64,000 nt of DNA from Papilionanthe hookeriana x Papilionanthe teres (taxonomy: Eukaryota; Streptophyta; Magnoliopsida; Asparagales; Orchidaceae): NCBI GenBank assembly GCA_022702705.1, contig CM040431.1:26367623-26431622 (forward strand), given 5' to 3'. Positions 35,531-57,135 of this stretch are shown in pieces. Below the pieces are notes generated by a model, which searched no databases, had not been told where the DNA came from, and worked only from the letters and a program-made list of their open reading frames with translations. Within the stretch, counting starts at the first letter, position 1; the number at the start of each line of letters is the position of its first letter. The translations under genes and the position numbers were made by a program.

Positions 35531-36383
35531 TTATTTGTACAATTCTTATCATTATTCATAATGAATTTCTTATTATAGAGTGGCACCATGATTTTTTTTT
35601 GGTCGCTTGGTGTTCTTTGTACTTTCTATGATTTCTTGATGTGTACTTTTTTGTTCAAAGTTTTGCTTCATATATCTCAAATTGATTTTTGCAAATCTCT
35701 TCCCCAACATCAAGCTCGTTTGATCTTTCAGCTAATGTCTCAATATTTCTAATCCCACTACAATTATTTGATTTGGATTTATTTTGGCTCGACTTTAAAC
35801 ATATTTGGTGTCTCTGATTCATTTTGTTTAATGTTCACTATTATAAATTTATTAAAATCAAAGTATGGATGATTCCAAATTTAATTTTGAACAATTTTCA
35901 GTCTAAAATGTGCATTGAGATCCGTGCTTGATCAAATAAATTTTGTAATGATACTAAAATTAAAGCTTAATTAATCATATGATATTATAAATTAGTAACT
36001 TAAAATCGAAAAAATATATACTTTTTAAATAAATAAAAAAACGATGCATCATAAATAGTAGTTAAAAAATAGAGCAGCATAAAACATAAGATCAGAGTTA
36101 AAATATTTTAAAATAATAATAATAATAATAAAATGAGGCAATTTAAGTAACTTGTATAAAATACACTTAAAATTAAATTATTATTCATAATACATTAATC
36201 ACTTTTATTTTCTATCTTAATTCTCTTATTTCCATTTGATTATCAATGATATTAAACATGAATAAGGTAAATCCTTTTATCCCGCAGGCCTCTGCTAGCT
36301 TAATCATTACATAATAATACGAGTCAACCTCAATTACTCGCCCATCCTTTCAGGCAAGACAAGACAAAAGAAAGGCCGGATTT
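35531..36383. other. AT-rich intergenic sequence
   Basis: No gene is visible. There is an AAT/ATA microsatellite around 36110-36131. The right part is the distal upstream region of the alcohol dehydrogenase gene. Confidence 0.5.
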
Positions 36384-36495
36384 ATAAAGCTGTATTTTTG
36401 TTTTATTTCCATTATAAAGCAGTATTACAATATCTAATATCCTTATGCCTGCATTTGTCATAAAGCTGTATTTTTGTTCTATGCCCCTTATAAAA
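36384..36495 (+). promoter_or_regulatory. Alcohol dehydrogenase promoter with duplicated TATA segment
   Basis: A 36-bp segment starting ATAAAGCTGTATTTTTGTT occurs at 36384-36419 and again at 36460-36495. The second copy ends in the best TATA box, TATAAAA (36489-36495), 108 bases upstream of the ATG. The first copy has ATTATAAAG at the same place and might serve as a weak second TATA site. Confidence 0.5.
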
Positions 36496-36602
36496 TCTAA
36501 TCTTCCATAGGTCTTCAGTCATTATCCAATCTAATTCCACTGACAATTTTGAAGCGCAACAGTTTAGTCTTTCTTACAATAATTCATCAGTAAGAAGGCA
36601 GC

Positions 36603-47239
<10,637 letters not shown>

Positions 47240-47296
47240 AGGCAAAGCTGTGTTCAACAACAAATCAATAATCCTTTTTATTTGTAAACATGGGAA

Positions 47297-47302
47297 AATA
47301 AA
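47297..47302 (+). terminator. Likely polyadenylation signal of ADH
   Basis: AATAAA lies 57 bases after the stop codon (47237-47239), in a T- and A-rich 3' untranslated context. Confidence 0.5.
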
Positions 47303-48138
47303 GTTTTATTATCTTAAAAGGTATGCTAGGTTTGCATAAAATGTAAATCAGTTTAATCTTAGAATATGCTTATTTATTTATAATATTTCATATGATCATG
47401 CTAAACATGACAATGATTTGTTTTATCATGTTATTTGTTGCACAAAAATTACAAAAAATTCACATTTGTTATTCTAATTGCTAAAAAATATCTACGGCTT
47501 ACATAAATTGTAAGTTATTTTTTATATATTATTTAGTTTGATCATTCCATAATATTTATTAAGAAATTATATTGTACTAAAACATTTAGATGTGATATGC
47601 TTATGTTTACACATATTACTGATTAAAATCTTTTTGAAACTGGCTAGCTATATTAATGGGTTTAGAGAGTGACGACTCTTTAGAAGAATCATTAGATTTT
47701 CGTACATACAATTGGTGCCTTCTTTCTTATTTTCAATCCAACTGTGTCGTAATGATCGACTCCATACACACACATAGATATAAAGGGTATTTGAAGGCAA
47801 TGATCATTAAATTTTTTTTTTTTTTTAGCTGGACTAACTACAAAATTAATATCCTTCAAAGATTATCATATCTAAAAATTTACTGTTCTATACACTATTT
47901 ATAACTATTATGATTAAGATTTTATTTTGTTCTTACCTCTTTAATTAATAATATTTATGCTGTATGCCTTGCCATATTACTCTTCGTATTGACTTAAAAA
48001 TACAGAATATGCTATAATTAAAATGTCTAATTAATTTAAATTAATTATCCTTAAAAAGTATTTTTAAAAATAAATTATCTTTTTACAGTATTCAAATTAA
48101 TGAAATCCAAGTGAAACTCAAATGATTAAAAAAAGCGC
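47303..48138. other. AT-rich intergenic sequence downstream of ADH
   Basis: No gene is visible. The 82-codon frame at 47656-47904 contains a run of phenylalanines from a T tract and is not credible. Confidence 0.5.
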
Positions 48139-48351
48139 ATTTACATACGTACCACCTAATACTTATATATTTACATTTCTAACAAAAATTTTATTTTTTT
48201 ACATTTAGACCACCCAAATCTTTTGTATATCACTATTCTAACTTTAAAAAAGTAAAATACACATTTTCATGGATATATAAGATTATATGAATGTAAAAAA
48301 TTGAAGTATAGGTGTTAGAAGTGCATAAGAATTGAGTGGCATGTATGTCAA
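48139..48351. mobile_element. MITE-like inverted repeat, copy 1
   Basis: The left arm (TTTACATACGTACCACCTAA onward) is matched in reverse by the right arm, which ends GGCATGTATGTCAAT. The arms are roughly 70-80 bp with several mismatches. The same structure and related sequence recur at 63288-63486. There is no coding capacity. Superfamily unassigned. Confidence 0.6.
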
Positions 48352-48389
48352 TCTTCTCTAAAATAGTTAATTAAATAAAAATCAGCGTG

Positions 48390-48392
<3 letters not shown>

Positions 48393-48469
<77 letters not shown>
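48393..48469. repeat. TA microsatellite left of SINE 1
   Basis: About 38 uninterrupted TA units directly abutting the T-rich tail of a SINE. Confidence 0.95.
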
Positions 48470-48483
<14 letters not shown>

Positions 48484-48657
48484 GAAAAGATTGATCAATA
48501 GCCGGAGACCGCCGATAAACTTCTATAGGTTGAACTGACTGAGGGGCGGACCGCTCTTCGAGCCCTGTGTGCTATTCGAATCCTCCTGAAAGAGGTGGGA
48601 TTCGAACCCCTGACCCGAGAGTCTTACGCCAAAGGTCGCACCAATGAGCCAAGACTC
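48470..48657 (-). mobile_element. tRNA-derived SINE, copy 1
   Basis: Read on the minus strand, it has an A box (TGGCTCATTGGT, 48651-48640), then a B box (GGTTCGAATCC, 48608-48598), then an unrelated body, and ends in a run of A (T on plus, 48470-48483). That is the layout of a tRNA-derived SINE with an internal RNA polymerase III promoter. A second copy lies at 55383-55555. The tRNA-like part has lost tRNA folding, so it is not a tRNA gene. Confidence 0.8.
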
Positions 48658-48670
48658 GCACACACACACA

Positions 48671-48754
<84 letters not shown>
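48658..48754. repeat. Compound CA/CT/TA microsatellite right of SINE 1
   Basis: Consecutive CA, CT (with one CACT interruption) and TA runs directly abut the 5' end of the SINE. Confidence 0.95.
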
Positions 48755-49290
48755 TGAATAGCCTCTACTTATAATCATAAGTGGCTTAAATTTACAATTA
48801 CATTATTACTCTTACTCCTTTATTAATTTATAGGGTATATCATATCTTTTTCTTAATCATTGACTGATTAATCTGACTGCCTCTGTGATACAAAAAACTG
48901 AATAGATTTGACTATCATGAATAATGTGAATATTGAATTTTATACTTAGTAGTTAATATAACTAACTTTTGTATTTAATTGGCGGTCATCTAAGCCTTGG
49001 TTCATTCTGTCAATAGAATGATTATGCTGACCTTCTATATTTGATGGATTTTGGCCGGCTGAGCAGATGCGTTGAGTTAGCCGAACGTTTCATATAATTC
49101 TTATCGCCGGTATAAGTGTTAGATTGAACTGTTAGATCCCTATAAAATTCATGCTGACATTTTTCTTGTATACGTATTAGTTTTCCAATTTTCTTACTCC
49201 TTAACAGCTATAACAAGGACAAGAAAATGTTTACAATAATAAATTTTATGAAAACTTAACGATTACTTTCTAATTTTTTCATGCAAAAAA
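48755..49290. other. Intergenic sequence
   Basis: No ORF, repeat or RNA gene is recognised. Confidence 0.4.
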
Positions 49291-51615
49291 ATCTCTATAA
49301 ATAGAGTTTGCATAGCCTTTCCTTCTCATTCAAATATTGAATCCCAAATGCCACCATGTAAGACGTGAGAGCTCCAGACTGTTTTGACGACAATGCTCTC
49401 TGAATGGCCCTTGAAAATCGAGTTTCAACTCCCCTCTTTGCCTCTTCCTCTTTCTGTAGTCTAAAAGACGAAGAAAAAGATGATAGTTGTTAAGAAGAAG
49501 AAACGCAAAGAATCTGTTGTCGATTTAAATCACCAAGTTGCTTCTTTCGCCAAACCCAATGCTCATCGACCACAAAAGTCTCAAGGGTGGAGAAAAGTTG
49601 TCAGGAAACTCCCCTCCTACTTTTCCTGTGTGTTGCTCCGACCATTGAGGAAGAGATTCGTCGAGTTGATCCTATCACCCAAGAGGCGATTGGTGCTTCT
49701 GAACAAGAAGGTTAAAGTACATAAAAATAATTTTCCATCGATGATTTACTCAAAACCTCCTCTAAATTGTGTAGGCTGTTATGTATGATTTGCTTTTGGT
49801 CTAAGATTTTTCCTTTTTTACATCGTACTATGATGTAGGTTTAGATGTTGTGGTTCCAATCGATGAGTATGTTCGATCGAACGATATTGTCATTGATCCT
49901 ACTTCAATCTCGATGACTACGCTTCAACTCCTAATCAGAGGGAGTCAACAGTTGATTGAAAACATTTTTATCGGTTAGCAGATCTTTTTACCACTTCCCA
50001 AGGGATGAATGGCTACCAACAATAATCTTCTCGGTCATTGATGCATAGGTTAAATGAAATGGTGGATTCCTTTGGACGGGCAGCCAGAGAATCAGACAGT
50101 GACATCGTACGTGATCTGCAAGTTGCGTTGAGAAGATAAAGGGGAGAATGAATTTTCTTTGTGATGGGGTGATAGCCCTCCGAACAGAGCTGCAGGTCGA
50201 TCGTGCACAAAAAAGGATTGATAAAGGGAATCATTTTAAATTAGGAGGAGCATTATTATTCAAGTGGTTGCTTAGTTGAGTGCATGTCTTGGCTCAAGTT
50301 GTCGATGACTGTTGTAAAATATTTCCTTTCCGAATAGTTTCATGTACTTGTTTGAATATTTAGTAAAAAAATTTATTTTCTGTTGATATGCTGTGGTGTG
50401 ACATTTCTTGAATATCGAGGTATTTTGAAATGATACCTTTTGAGGTGCTTCAATTTCTGATCCATTCTTTTAAATAAGTTAAAGAGCAGTCTTGTGCTAC
50501 GCTTGAGTCTTGTCTAAAATCTTCCTCTAATCTTTCTCCTCCTTTTTCTCCCTTTATAGCTTGCAAGTATTCTCTAAAGCATTTTGTACTTATCTGACAA
50601 TTAATTCCTCGGTTTGACTAAGGACGATGTGCAGAAGTTAGTGAAGGAGTATTTATTTGATGACACAATAAAGCTCTAGAGCATTAGAAGTTCTAATCGA
50701 GTGATGAGTAGATTTGGAGATGAGTTGATATTCTATCGGGATCAATTATGATGTGGTTTAAGTCTCACACTTTGTATTGAATTAAAAGGTATCTTGAATC
50801 GATATGTTGTAATTGCCGCACAAGTAATGCCGAATTCAATCGCTGTGATCAAGACATTTGTCATCTTTTTACTATCTTGACCTATCGTGGTCGACTGATC
50901 TATTCAATTATTACTTCTCATTTAAGATTGATAAGGATGGCCTCACCAAATTTTTTTATGATTATTGACTCCAAGTATTAGGATTGAATAACAAAATAAA
51001 GGGTTGGAGAAAGCAGTATTTGGTATGTTGTTGCTCCGGCAATTAGGGAATTAGTGTCACTCCTCAACGTATGTCAGTGAGTAGAATAAAACACTTCCAA
51101 TATATTTGGTTTTCAACGGAGAATAAATTGAGAGGCAACCACTGTCGATTCCCCAATATACTGATTGGAAAGTCACCGACCGGGTCATCGACCAGAAAAG
51201 TTTGGCCACAAGACGGAAGAGCAATGAAGGTTCTCAGATGTTAAGGAGGTTATTCGAGTAACCGAACTAGAAGAGATGGCATCCAAGAGGAAACCGAGGG
51301 GTAAGCTAACCCTTTAATAATTAGGGTAAATCCAAGGAATACCCGGGAAGAATGCTGCGTTGGTGCCACCACCATGGGTGTTCTAAATATGAAACAACCA
51401 TCGTGATACAAACATTATTTGATGGGGAGATCATCATTGTTGCTCTAAAACTTAAAAGTTTTTTCTACTAGATACAAGTGAGACAATGTGATCACTCTCT
51501 ATGTTTAAGTTAGATCCTTTGAAGGCGAGGCCTTTGATGGTGAAGCCGGAAAATCAAACACTCCGTCATCGATTGACACACATAATCTAGTTTATAATTG
51601 ATCGATTTCACCGTA
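49291..51615 (+). other. Unrecognised, possibly degenerate retroelement sequence
   Basis: A TATA box (CTATAAATAGA, 49294-49304) is followed by a plus-strand frame of 102 codons (49480-49788), lysine- and arginine-rich at its start. Further short plus-strand frames lie near 50040-50130 (RLNEMVDSFGRAARESDSD) and 51000-51300 (including VTELEEMASKRKPRGK). The order of a TATA box, a basic ORF and a later charged segment suggests the wreck of a retroelement or gene, but I recognise no domain and the frames are interrupted by stops. Confidence 0.3.
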
Positions 51616-51900
51616 CTAACTCATCTTATATAGATATGTTTGTGAGGGTTGAAGCCAACCATCACTCTCTAATTGATCTATATGTGCCTTCATCGAGAAA
51701 GGGGACAGAGCATTCTCCCGAGGCAAATCCTCTGCCACCTCTCGATTAAGAATCACAATCCTCTTGTGAAGAGAGGAGAGGAAATACTCTAATGGAAGTT
51801 TCAGATGCTCCTCACCAGCCCACCTGAATTTATTGTAAGAAGTGGGTGAGGGATGACGGCGATCACTGGAGGCCAGCAGGTAGTGGTCGACGGCAGTCAA
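51616..51900 (-). other. Unrecognised 94-codon frame
   Basis: A minus-strand frame rich in Leu, Arg and Glu with no recognised domain. Its upstream side contains a TATA-like TATAAATAG (minus, near 52158-52166) and a leader, so it could be the first exon of an old gene or an LTR transcript. The intervening minisatellite (51866-52060) overlaps its start, which weakens the case. Confidence 0.3.
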
Positions 51901-52060
51901 CGGTGATTGACAACGGTCAGCAGTGGTCGACGGCGATTAACAGTGTTCGATAGTGGTCGGCAGTGTTTGACGGCGGTTGTCGGTGGTAGATAGCAGTCGG
52001 CGATGATTGACAGTGGTCGGCAATGGTCAATGGCGGTTGACGGCGATCGAAAGTGGCAGG
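51866..52060. repeat. Degenerate GGTCGACGGC minisatellite
   Basis: About 200 bp of loosely repeated words such as GTGGTCGACGGC, GGTCGGCAGTG and GGCGGTTGACGG, with a period around 10-13 bases and many substitutions. Confidence 0.7.
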
Positions 52061-52649
52061 TGTGATGTTGGACTTCAACTCTTTCTCAAATTTACAAGTT
52101 ATTTCTCAAGCCTCAAGCTCTCCGGCCACCCCCCTCCCTCTTGAGAGGGGTGGGGCTCTATTTATAATATTCTAGACGAAATTAATGCAAGAATATGAAC
52201 TATTCTGATCGGACGGTCAAGGGAGTTTTTCCAATTAAACAACATTTAATTGACATTTGAGTGTCTTAATGATGTCAAAATTGAATGATCTTGGGCTTGT
52301 AGGTTTATCTCTTGAGACACTCGATTTGACTATGAACTTGTCGGATTCAACATCCGTTTGATCTTCCAAATGTATCCGAAAGAGTTCAAAAAATAGTTTG
52401 ATGGCTTGATCAGAGCTCAATTTGGTTTAGATTGGATAAATATAGGTACCATTGGGTCCGCCTTATCAAACCTATCAGTTTGACATAAACTTGTTGAAAT
52501 TAGACTTTTAGATGATTTTTTATAAGAGTTCGAATATTTCTTACCTAAAAGATTATTTGTAGATATGTCTTTCTTTAAATTTGTGCCGGATGATTGGAAT
52601 TTGTTGATGACATACCAATTATAAATAACGAGAATAATGTCCTTAGCAA

Positions 52650-52708
<59 letters not shown>

Positions 52709-53340
52709 TTCAAATTACTTTATTCCAATGAGGCAGAGGAGAAGAGGAAGAAAGGGGCTCAATATCATTGGGGTGGATCATATGGCCTAAAGTAAAAGAA
52801 GGCTTGTAGCTACCTTCTTAAAAGAAAAAGAGGGAAATGAGGGGAATATTTTAGCCGGCTTGGTTAAGAGCAAATAAAATGTTGGTGGAGTTGAGGAGGT
52901 ACGAGAGGGAGATGGGTATGTGATGCCCTACCTGTTGCTTTAAGTTAAATTTTGTTTGAGATAATTTTTTCCTTGTGTCCAGTTTTAGGTTGCTACCACA
53001 ATTAAAATTGGTAACTACTTTTTCTTATTTTCATTATGAAAGCTTTTTTTCATAAATATTTTATTTTGGCTAAAGTGTGAACGTTGTTAAAAATAAAAAA
53101 ATAAAAAAAATGTTTGATGTTATCATATATATAATCCATTATCAAAATTATCCAAAGCAACTTTCAAGAAAGCTGTCTTTCCCATGAAAGATTACAACCA
53201 ACTTTATTAGAAAGCTATATTAATCTCAAAGTTGCACTTAATCCAAGGTTAGTAGGAGAGATGTGGTTTTAGCATTGCTGTGACAGCATTGAGTGGATCA
53301 TGTATAAAAAGAGCCATTATTCCATACAGAGAACGTATCT
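52061..53340. other. Intergenic sequence with a TA microsatellite
   Basis: No gene is recognised. A TA run lies at about 52650-52708. The TATA-like site near 52158-52166 reads on the minus strand. Confidence 0.4.
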
Positions 53341-53505
53341 ATCCGCACGCATCTCCCCCAATACCCATCCAATACCCTCCTAATACCCATCCAGTACCCT
53401 CCAATACCCACCTAATAGCCAATACCCAATACCCAATACCCAATACCCATCCAATACCCTCCAATATCCAATACCCATCTAAAACCCACCCAGTACCTTT
53501 AAAAT
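53341..53505. repeat. CCCAATA minisatellite
   Basis: Tandem words AATACCC, CCAATACCC and CCATCCAATACCC fill about 165 bp, including four perfect consecutive heptamers near 53418-53446. The 84-codon frame across it merely translates the repeat into Pro/Tyr/Asn/Thr. Confidence 0.85.
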
Positions 53506-54041
53506 CCGCACCCAGCGCTGCGTACGTGCTCTAGATGAAATAATTCACCGTATAAAGGAGGGGTGAGAGCCAACAACAAAAATTTAAGTTTGGCCTTGGT
53601 AAAATATTTTCTTTTCAAATTCTGTATAAGGGTTATTGCAAGGAAAGTGGACCAATACTCACCTCGATCTGTTCAAGGCGGCTCCAGCTTTTTTTTGATA
53701 AACGTGCTTTTCATTCAAAAGAGAAGATAAACAATTTTTTCATATCATCACTATCTAATAAATTTGATAAAAAAATAATTTTTCATCATAATAATTTCTA
53801 ATAATCAGCAAAGAAAAAAAAAATCTCTAAACTCAAACTATAGCGAATTTGAAATGGAAAACAGATGAAAAATTATTCCAAACAAAGTCCCAATTCATCA
53901 AGCAAAGTCATAGATGAAGATGTGCATTTTCAACCACTTGGAAAGTTCAGTGTAAATCATTATATTAATCTAAATAACTATGATAAGCCTATTTAAAATG
54001 TTTGTTTCACTAATGATATATACCAAATGATTACTTTCTCA
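53506..54041. other. Intergenic sequence
   Basis: AT-rich. It contains CAGCGCTGCGTACG at 53513-53526, partly matching the centre of the palindrome at 54903-54968. No gene is recognised. Confidence 0.4.
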
Positions 54042-54560
54042 AACAACAACAACAACAACAACAAATCTTTGTCCCACAAAGTGGGATCTACTAGATGAAT
54101 CCTTTTTCTCCACGGCGTTATTATTTTTTTATATAACATACCCTAGTCTTTCTAGTTTTACCTCTGTCTTTCTTAATATAAGTTGAATCTAACACCTACT
54201 CTCCCAATGAGATCATCAGATGGTTGACTTTTAATGTGACCAAAACTTATAAAATGACTCTCGCTAATTTTGTCCGCCACTAGAGCTACACTAACCCTAT
54301 CACGAAAATATTCATTTCACATTTTATCTCTAAGTGTAAAACCACTCATCCACTTAAGCATTCTCATCTCAGCAACACTTTAAATTAGTTTTATGTTTCT
54401 CTTTTAAAGATCAACATTCTGCGCCATAGAACACTATAAGTCCAACTACCATCGTATAAAAAATTTATGCCAGTCTAAGCGGTACTTTTCTATCACACAA
54501 TAAGCCCGAAGCATTCCTCCACTTAACCAACCAACTTGAATCACTTTTTCAAGCATATAG
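54042..54560 (-). mobile_element. LINE (L1-type) 3' remnant with RT C-terminus
   Basis: Read on the minus strand, the sequence resembles the C-terminal end of plant LINE polyproteins; AEMRMLKWMSG-like residues are encoded near 54375-54350. It ends with a GATC-type 3' sequence (GTGGGACAAAG) and a TTG repeat tail, seen on plus as a CAACAA run at 54042-54064. The remnant is 5'-truncated and broken, as most plant LINE copies are. Confidence 0.65.
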
Positions 54561-54902
54561 TTAAATTGCAAGTAAATTATTCTCATGGCCAATAAAGACC
54601 GGGCTTAAAGAAAATAGAAGCTATAACTTTGTTGCGTGCATGAAATTTATATTAATAAAATAATTATATAATCGTATTTATACAGATATCTCACATACAA
54701 ACAATTGAATAAAATAAGCAAAATATACATAAAATTTTTCTATAGGATTGAAGAATCAAAACTCTTGTAGGTCACAAAGAATTTCCCATCTCTTAAAGTA
54801 GATAATATCATATTATAGAAGTTCTAATTGTTGGTTAGTCATGATGTTACAACTTGTTAAGAGTCTTGTGATATTTTTTAAAAAAGTAGATGTCTGCTGG
54901 TA

Positions 54903-54968
54903 GAAAAATTATTCGGTCCGGACTCCGGACGCAGCGCTGCGTCCGGACTCCGGACCGAATAATTTTTC
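54903..54968. repeat. Perfect 66-bp palindrome without spacer
   Basis: The 33-bp arms 54903-54935 and 54936-54968 are exact reverse complements and meet at AGC|GCT. The GC-rich middle contains tandem TCCGGAC words and the outer part is AATTATTCGG. The GC-rich core stands out from AT-rich flanks. I found no clear target duplication. Confidence 0.95.
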
Positions 54969-55336
54969 CTGCTTGTTTGTTTATATACGATATCAGCACA
55001 TCAATAACAATCAGAGCAATAATGACATGACTTTACATCACCTCCTTCATAGATTCTGTATTCACATTAGACGCATCTTGAATTACCCATCTTTTTCGGT
55101 TTATTGGTATCTTCATTGATTATTTGTACTAAAGTTGATATATGATTTTGATTATAATAAATATTTGTCTAATCACTTATTTGAGTTTTATTGGGATACA
55201 CAGATTGATGCATACTATGAAGATGTGTCGCAGTAAGACATGAGCATTTTATTCTATTTACATTTTAACGAAGCACCCATTTGATCTCAAGACATTTAGG
55301 CATTTATAGTCTAATAAAATAAATTTATTTCTAATG

Positions 55337-55340
<4 letters not shown>

Positions 55341-55382
<42 letters not shown>
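55341..55382. repeat. AT microsatellite left of SINE 2
   Basis: About 21 uninterrupted AT units abutting the SINE. Confidence 0.95.
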
Positions 55383-55386
<4 letters not shown>

Positions 55387-55555
55387 AAGATTGATCGACA
55401 GTCGGAGACCGCCGATCAACCCCTATAGTTGAACTGACCGAGGAGCGTATTCTCCTTCCAGTCCCGTGTACTATTCGAATCCTCCTGTCATGGGTGAGAT
55501 TCAAACCCCTGACTCAAGGGACTTACACCAAAGGCCGCAACAATGAGCCAAGGCT
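55383..55555 (-). mobile_element. tRNA-derived SINE, copy 2
   Basis: It aligns with 48484-48657 over its whole length, sharing TCGGAGACCGCCGAT and CTATTCGAATCCTCCTG. On the minus strand the A box (TGGCTCATTGT, 55550-55540) is nearly intact and the B box is changed to GGTTTGAATCT. This copy has almost no A tail and runs directly into the AT microsatellite. Confidence 0.75.
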
Positions 55556-55560
55556 TTCGT

Positions 55561-55600
55561 GCTCGCGCCCGCGCGCGCGCACACACACACACACATATAT
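55561..55600. repeat. CG/CA/TA compound microsatellite right of SINE 2
   Basis: GCGC, then CACA, then TATA runs follow the SINE, the same CA-then-TA order as beside SINE 1 but with a CG block instead of CT. Confidence 0.9.
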
Positions 55601-55604
55601 ATAT

Positions 55605-56055
55605 TATATTTTGTATGAGAGGTGTGTCAAAATGATCTTCTGACTCTTGAAGGGTATGTTTGAATCTCAAACATTATAAAAGTGCCAATTTAATTCAAAC
55701 TCTTTTAATGAGAGCTAAAATCATCTTATTTGTTAACTATTTCAATCATATTAGAAGTCTATGAACTAATATAGCATATTTATGGACTCTGTGCCATTGC
55801 TTCCAAATTTGTTTTGTGCTTCTTATTCTTCCAAACTTTCAACCTATTGCTTCCAAATATGCTTGGCGATTCTTAGACTTCCACACTATCAACCATGTGC
55901 ATAAAATAATACTTCTTAAACTCTCTATATTTTTTTCATAGCACTTCAAAATTACTATTTACAAAACTAGCACCAAAAATGATTTTTTTGAACTTTCAAA
56001 CAGATACATTTAAGTGTGTCCGGATTAAAGCATCGAGTGTTTGATAACAATAAAA
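55605..56055. repeat. ~430-bp direct repeat, copy A
   Basis: It matches 60536-60962 in order and orientation, sharing for example GTCAAAATGAT, TTGCTTCCAAATTTG, CTTATTCTTCCA and AAATGATTTTTTTGAACT. Both copies follow a TA microsatellite. This copy stops where a CACTA-type terminus begins at 56059. Confidence 0.8.
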
Positions 56056-56058
56056 AAA

Positions 56059-57135
56059 CACTAGAAAAAATAAGCATATATAAGACGGTCCCAAAATCGT
56101 GGGTTAATGGATTTCCGACGGCTTAACTACGACATTGGGGACTCAGCTAAAAAGCTTGTCGGTAATTGTTTACCGACGGAATTACTTACTGCTTATATTA
56201 GCTAACGATTTCCCGACAAAATAAAACCATCGTTGTAAGCTTAAATTCATATCATTGGTACGTCTTCAGTTTCATCGATAACAAGGCAGACGATTTGTTT
56301 GTCGGATTAGTGTAGCACAACAATAGGAAAAGTATAGCACTGCCGTCGGAAAAGTATAACACAGTAGTGGTGTCCGTCAACAATGATCAATGATCCAGTC
56401 CATCGAATAAATGAATCAAAAATCGGAAAATTGTCATGTGTCGCCGGATTGTAGGTCATCATAAATTATGATAGTCCATCGAAATAATGTTGGTTTGCCG
56501 CTGCAAAATTAACCAACGATTACTGACCATCGGATTTACCGATAAAACTGTAGGAACACCAATGGTAAACCGTCGAAATTTTACAACATTTGAAAAATAA
56601 ATTAATATGCTTCTTATGCACTATAATTTCCACACATGCAATCATAACACTACAATTTCCACACAACACGGTGTACTAATCCAAGTAGTTATTAGACTAA
56701 TATCACAATAGTAATTAACGCTAAACAAAAAAACATTGGGTTAAACCAACCAAAATGAACATTTATACATAAATAATAATGCCCGTTTGATTTAAATGTT
56801 CTAAATAAATAATAAAAAAAGTCTTTGCTCTTCATACATTCTCTCGTCAGAATCATCCTATGTTGGCCTCTTTCCTCTCCACCGTGCATGATGCTGTATC
56901 ACATTAACTATGCATTCATCTTCAACTCCATTTCCGATCTCATTTAGACTGGCTGGGTGGAGACTTGGGCAGCAACCTCGACAACAACTCTAGCCTCAAT
57001 GTCAGAAGTAAATATGGCAACTTGCCTACAAAGCTCTTCATTTTGGGCAGTAGAAATCAGTGCATCATATGAGCTAGAGGGACCAACGTCGTAGGCTGAT
57101 GTTTAAGACCCTAATCCGTAGAGCTGACCCTTTCC
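56059..57135 (-). mobile_element. Truncated CACTA transposon terminus with ORF2 tail
   Basis: The left end, CACTAGAAAAAATAAGC, resembles CACTA terminal inverted repeats. About 500 bp of subterminal DNA follows, with repeated CCGACGG, TCGGTAA and related words in both orientations (56110-56590), typical of such elements. Farther in, the minus strand encodes SSSYDALISTAQNEELCRQV and nearby residues (about 57090-56960), resembling the C-terminal tail of the Ptta/En/Spm-type gene. The right end is lost or unrecognised. Confidence 0.5.

Noticed and set aside
48598..48651. A tRNA gene (strong A and B boxes on the minus strand)
   Set aside because: No cloverleaf can be drawn, and the boxes continue into a SINE body with an A tail; a second copy exists at 55383-55555.
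53280..53534. 84-codon Pro/Tyr/Asn-rich frame
   Set aside because: It is a translation of the CCCAATA minisatellite.
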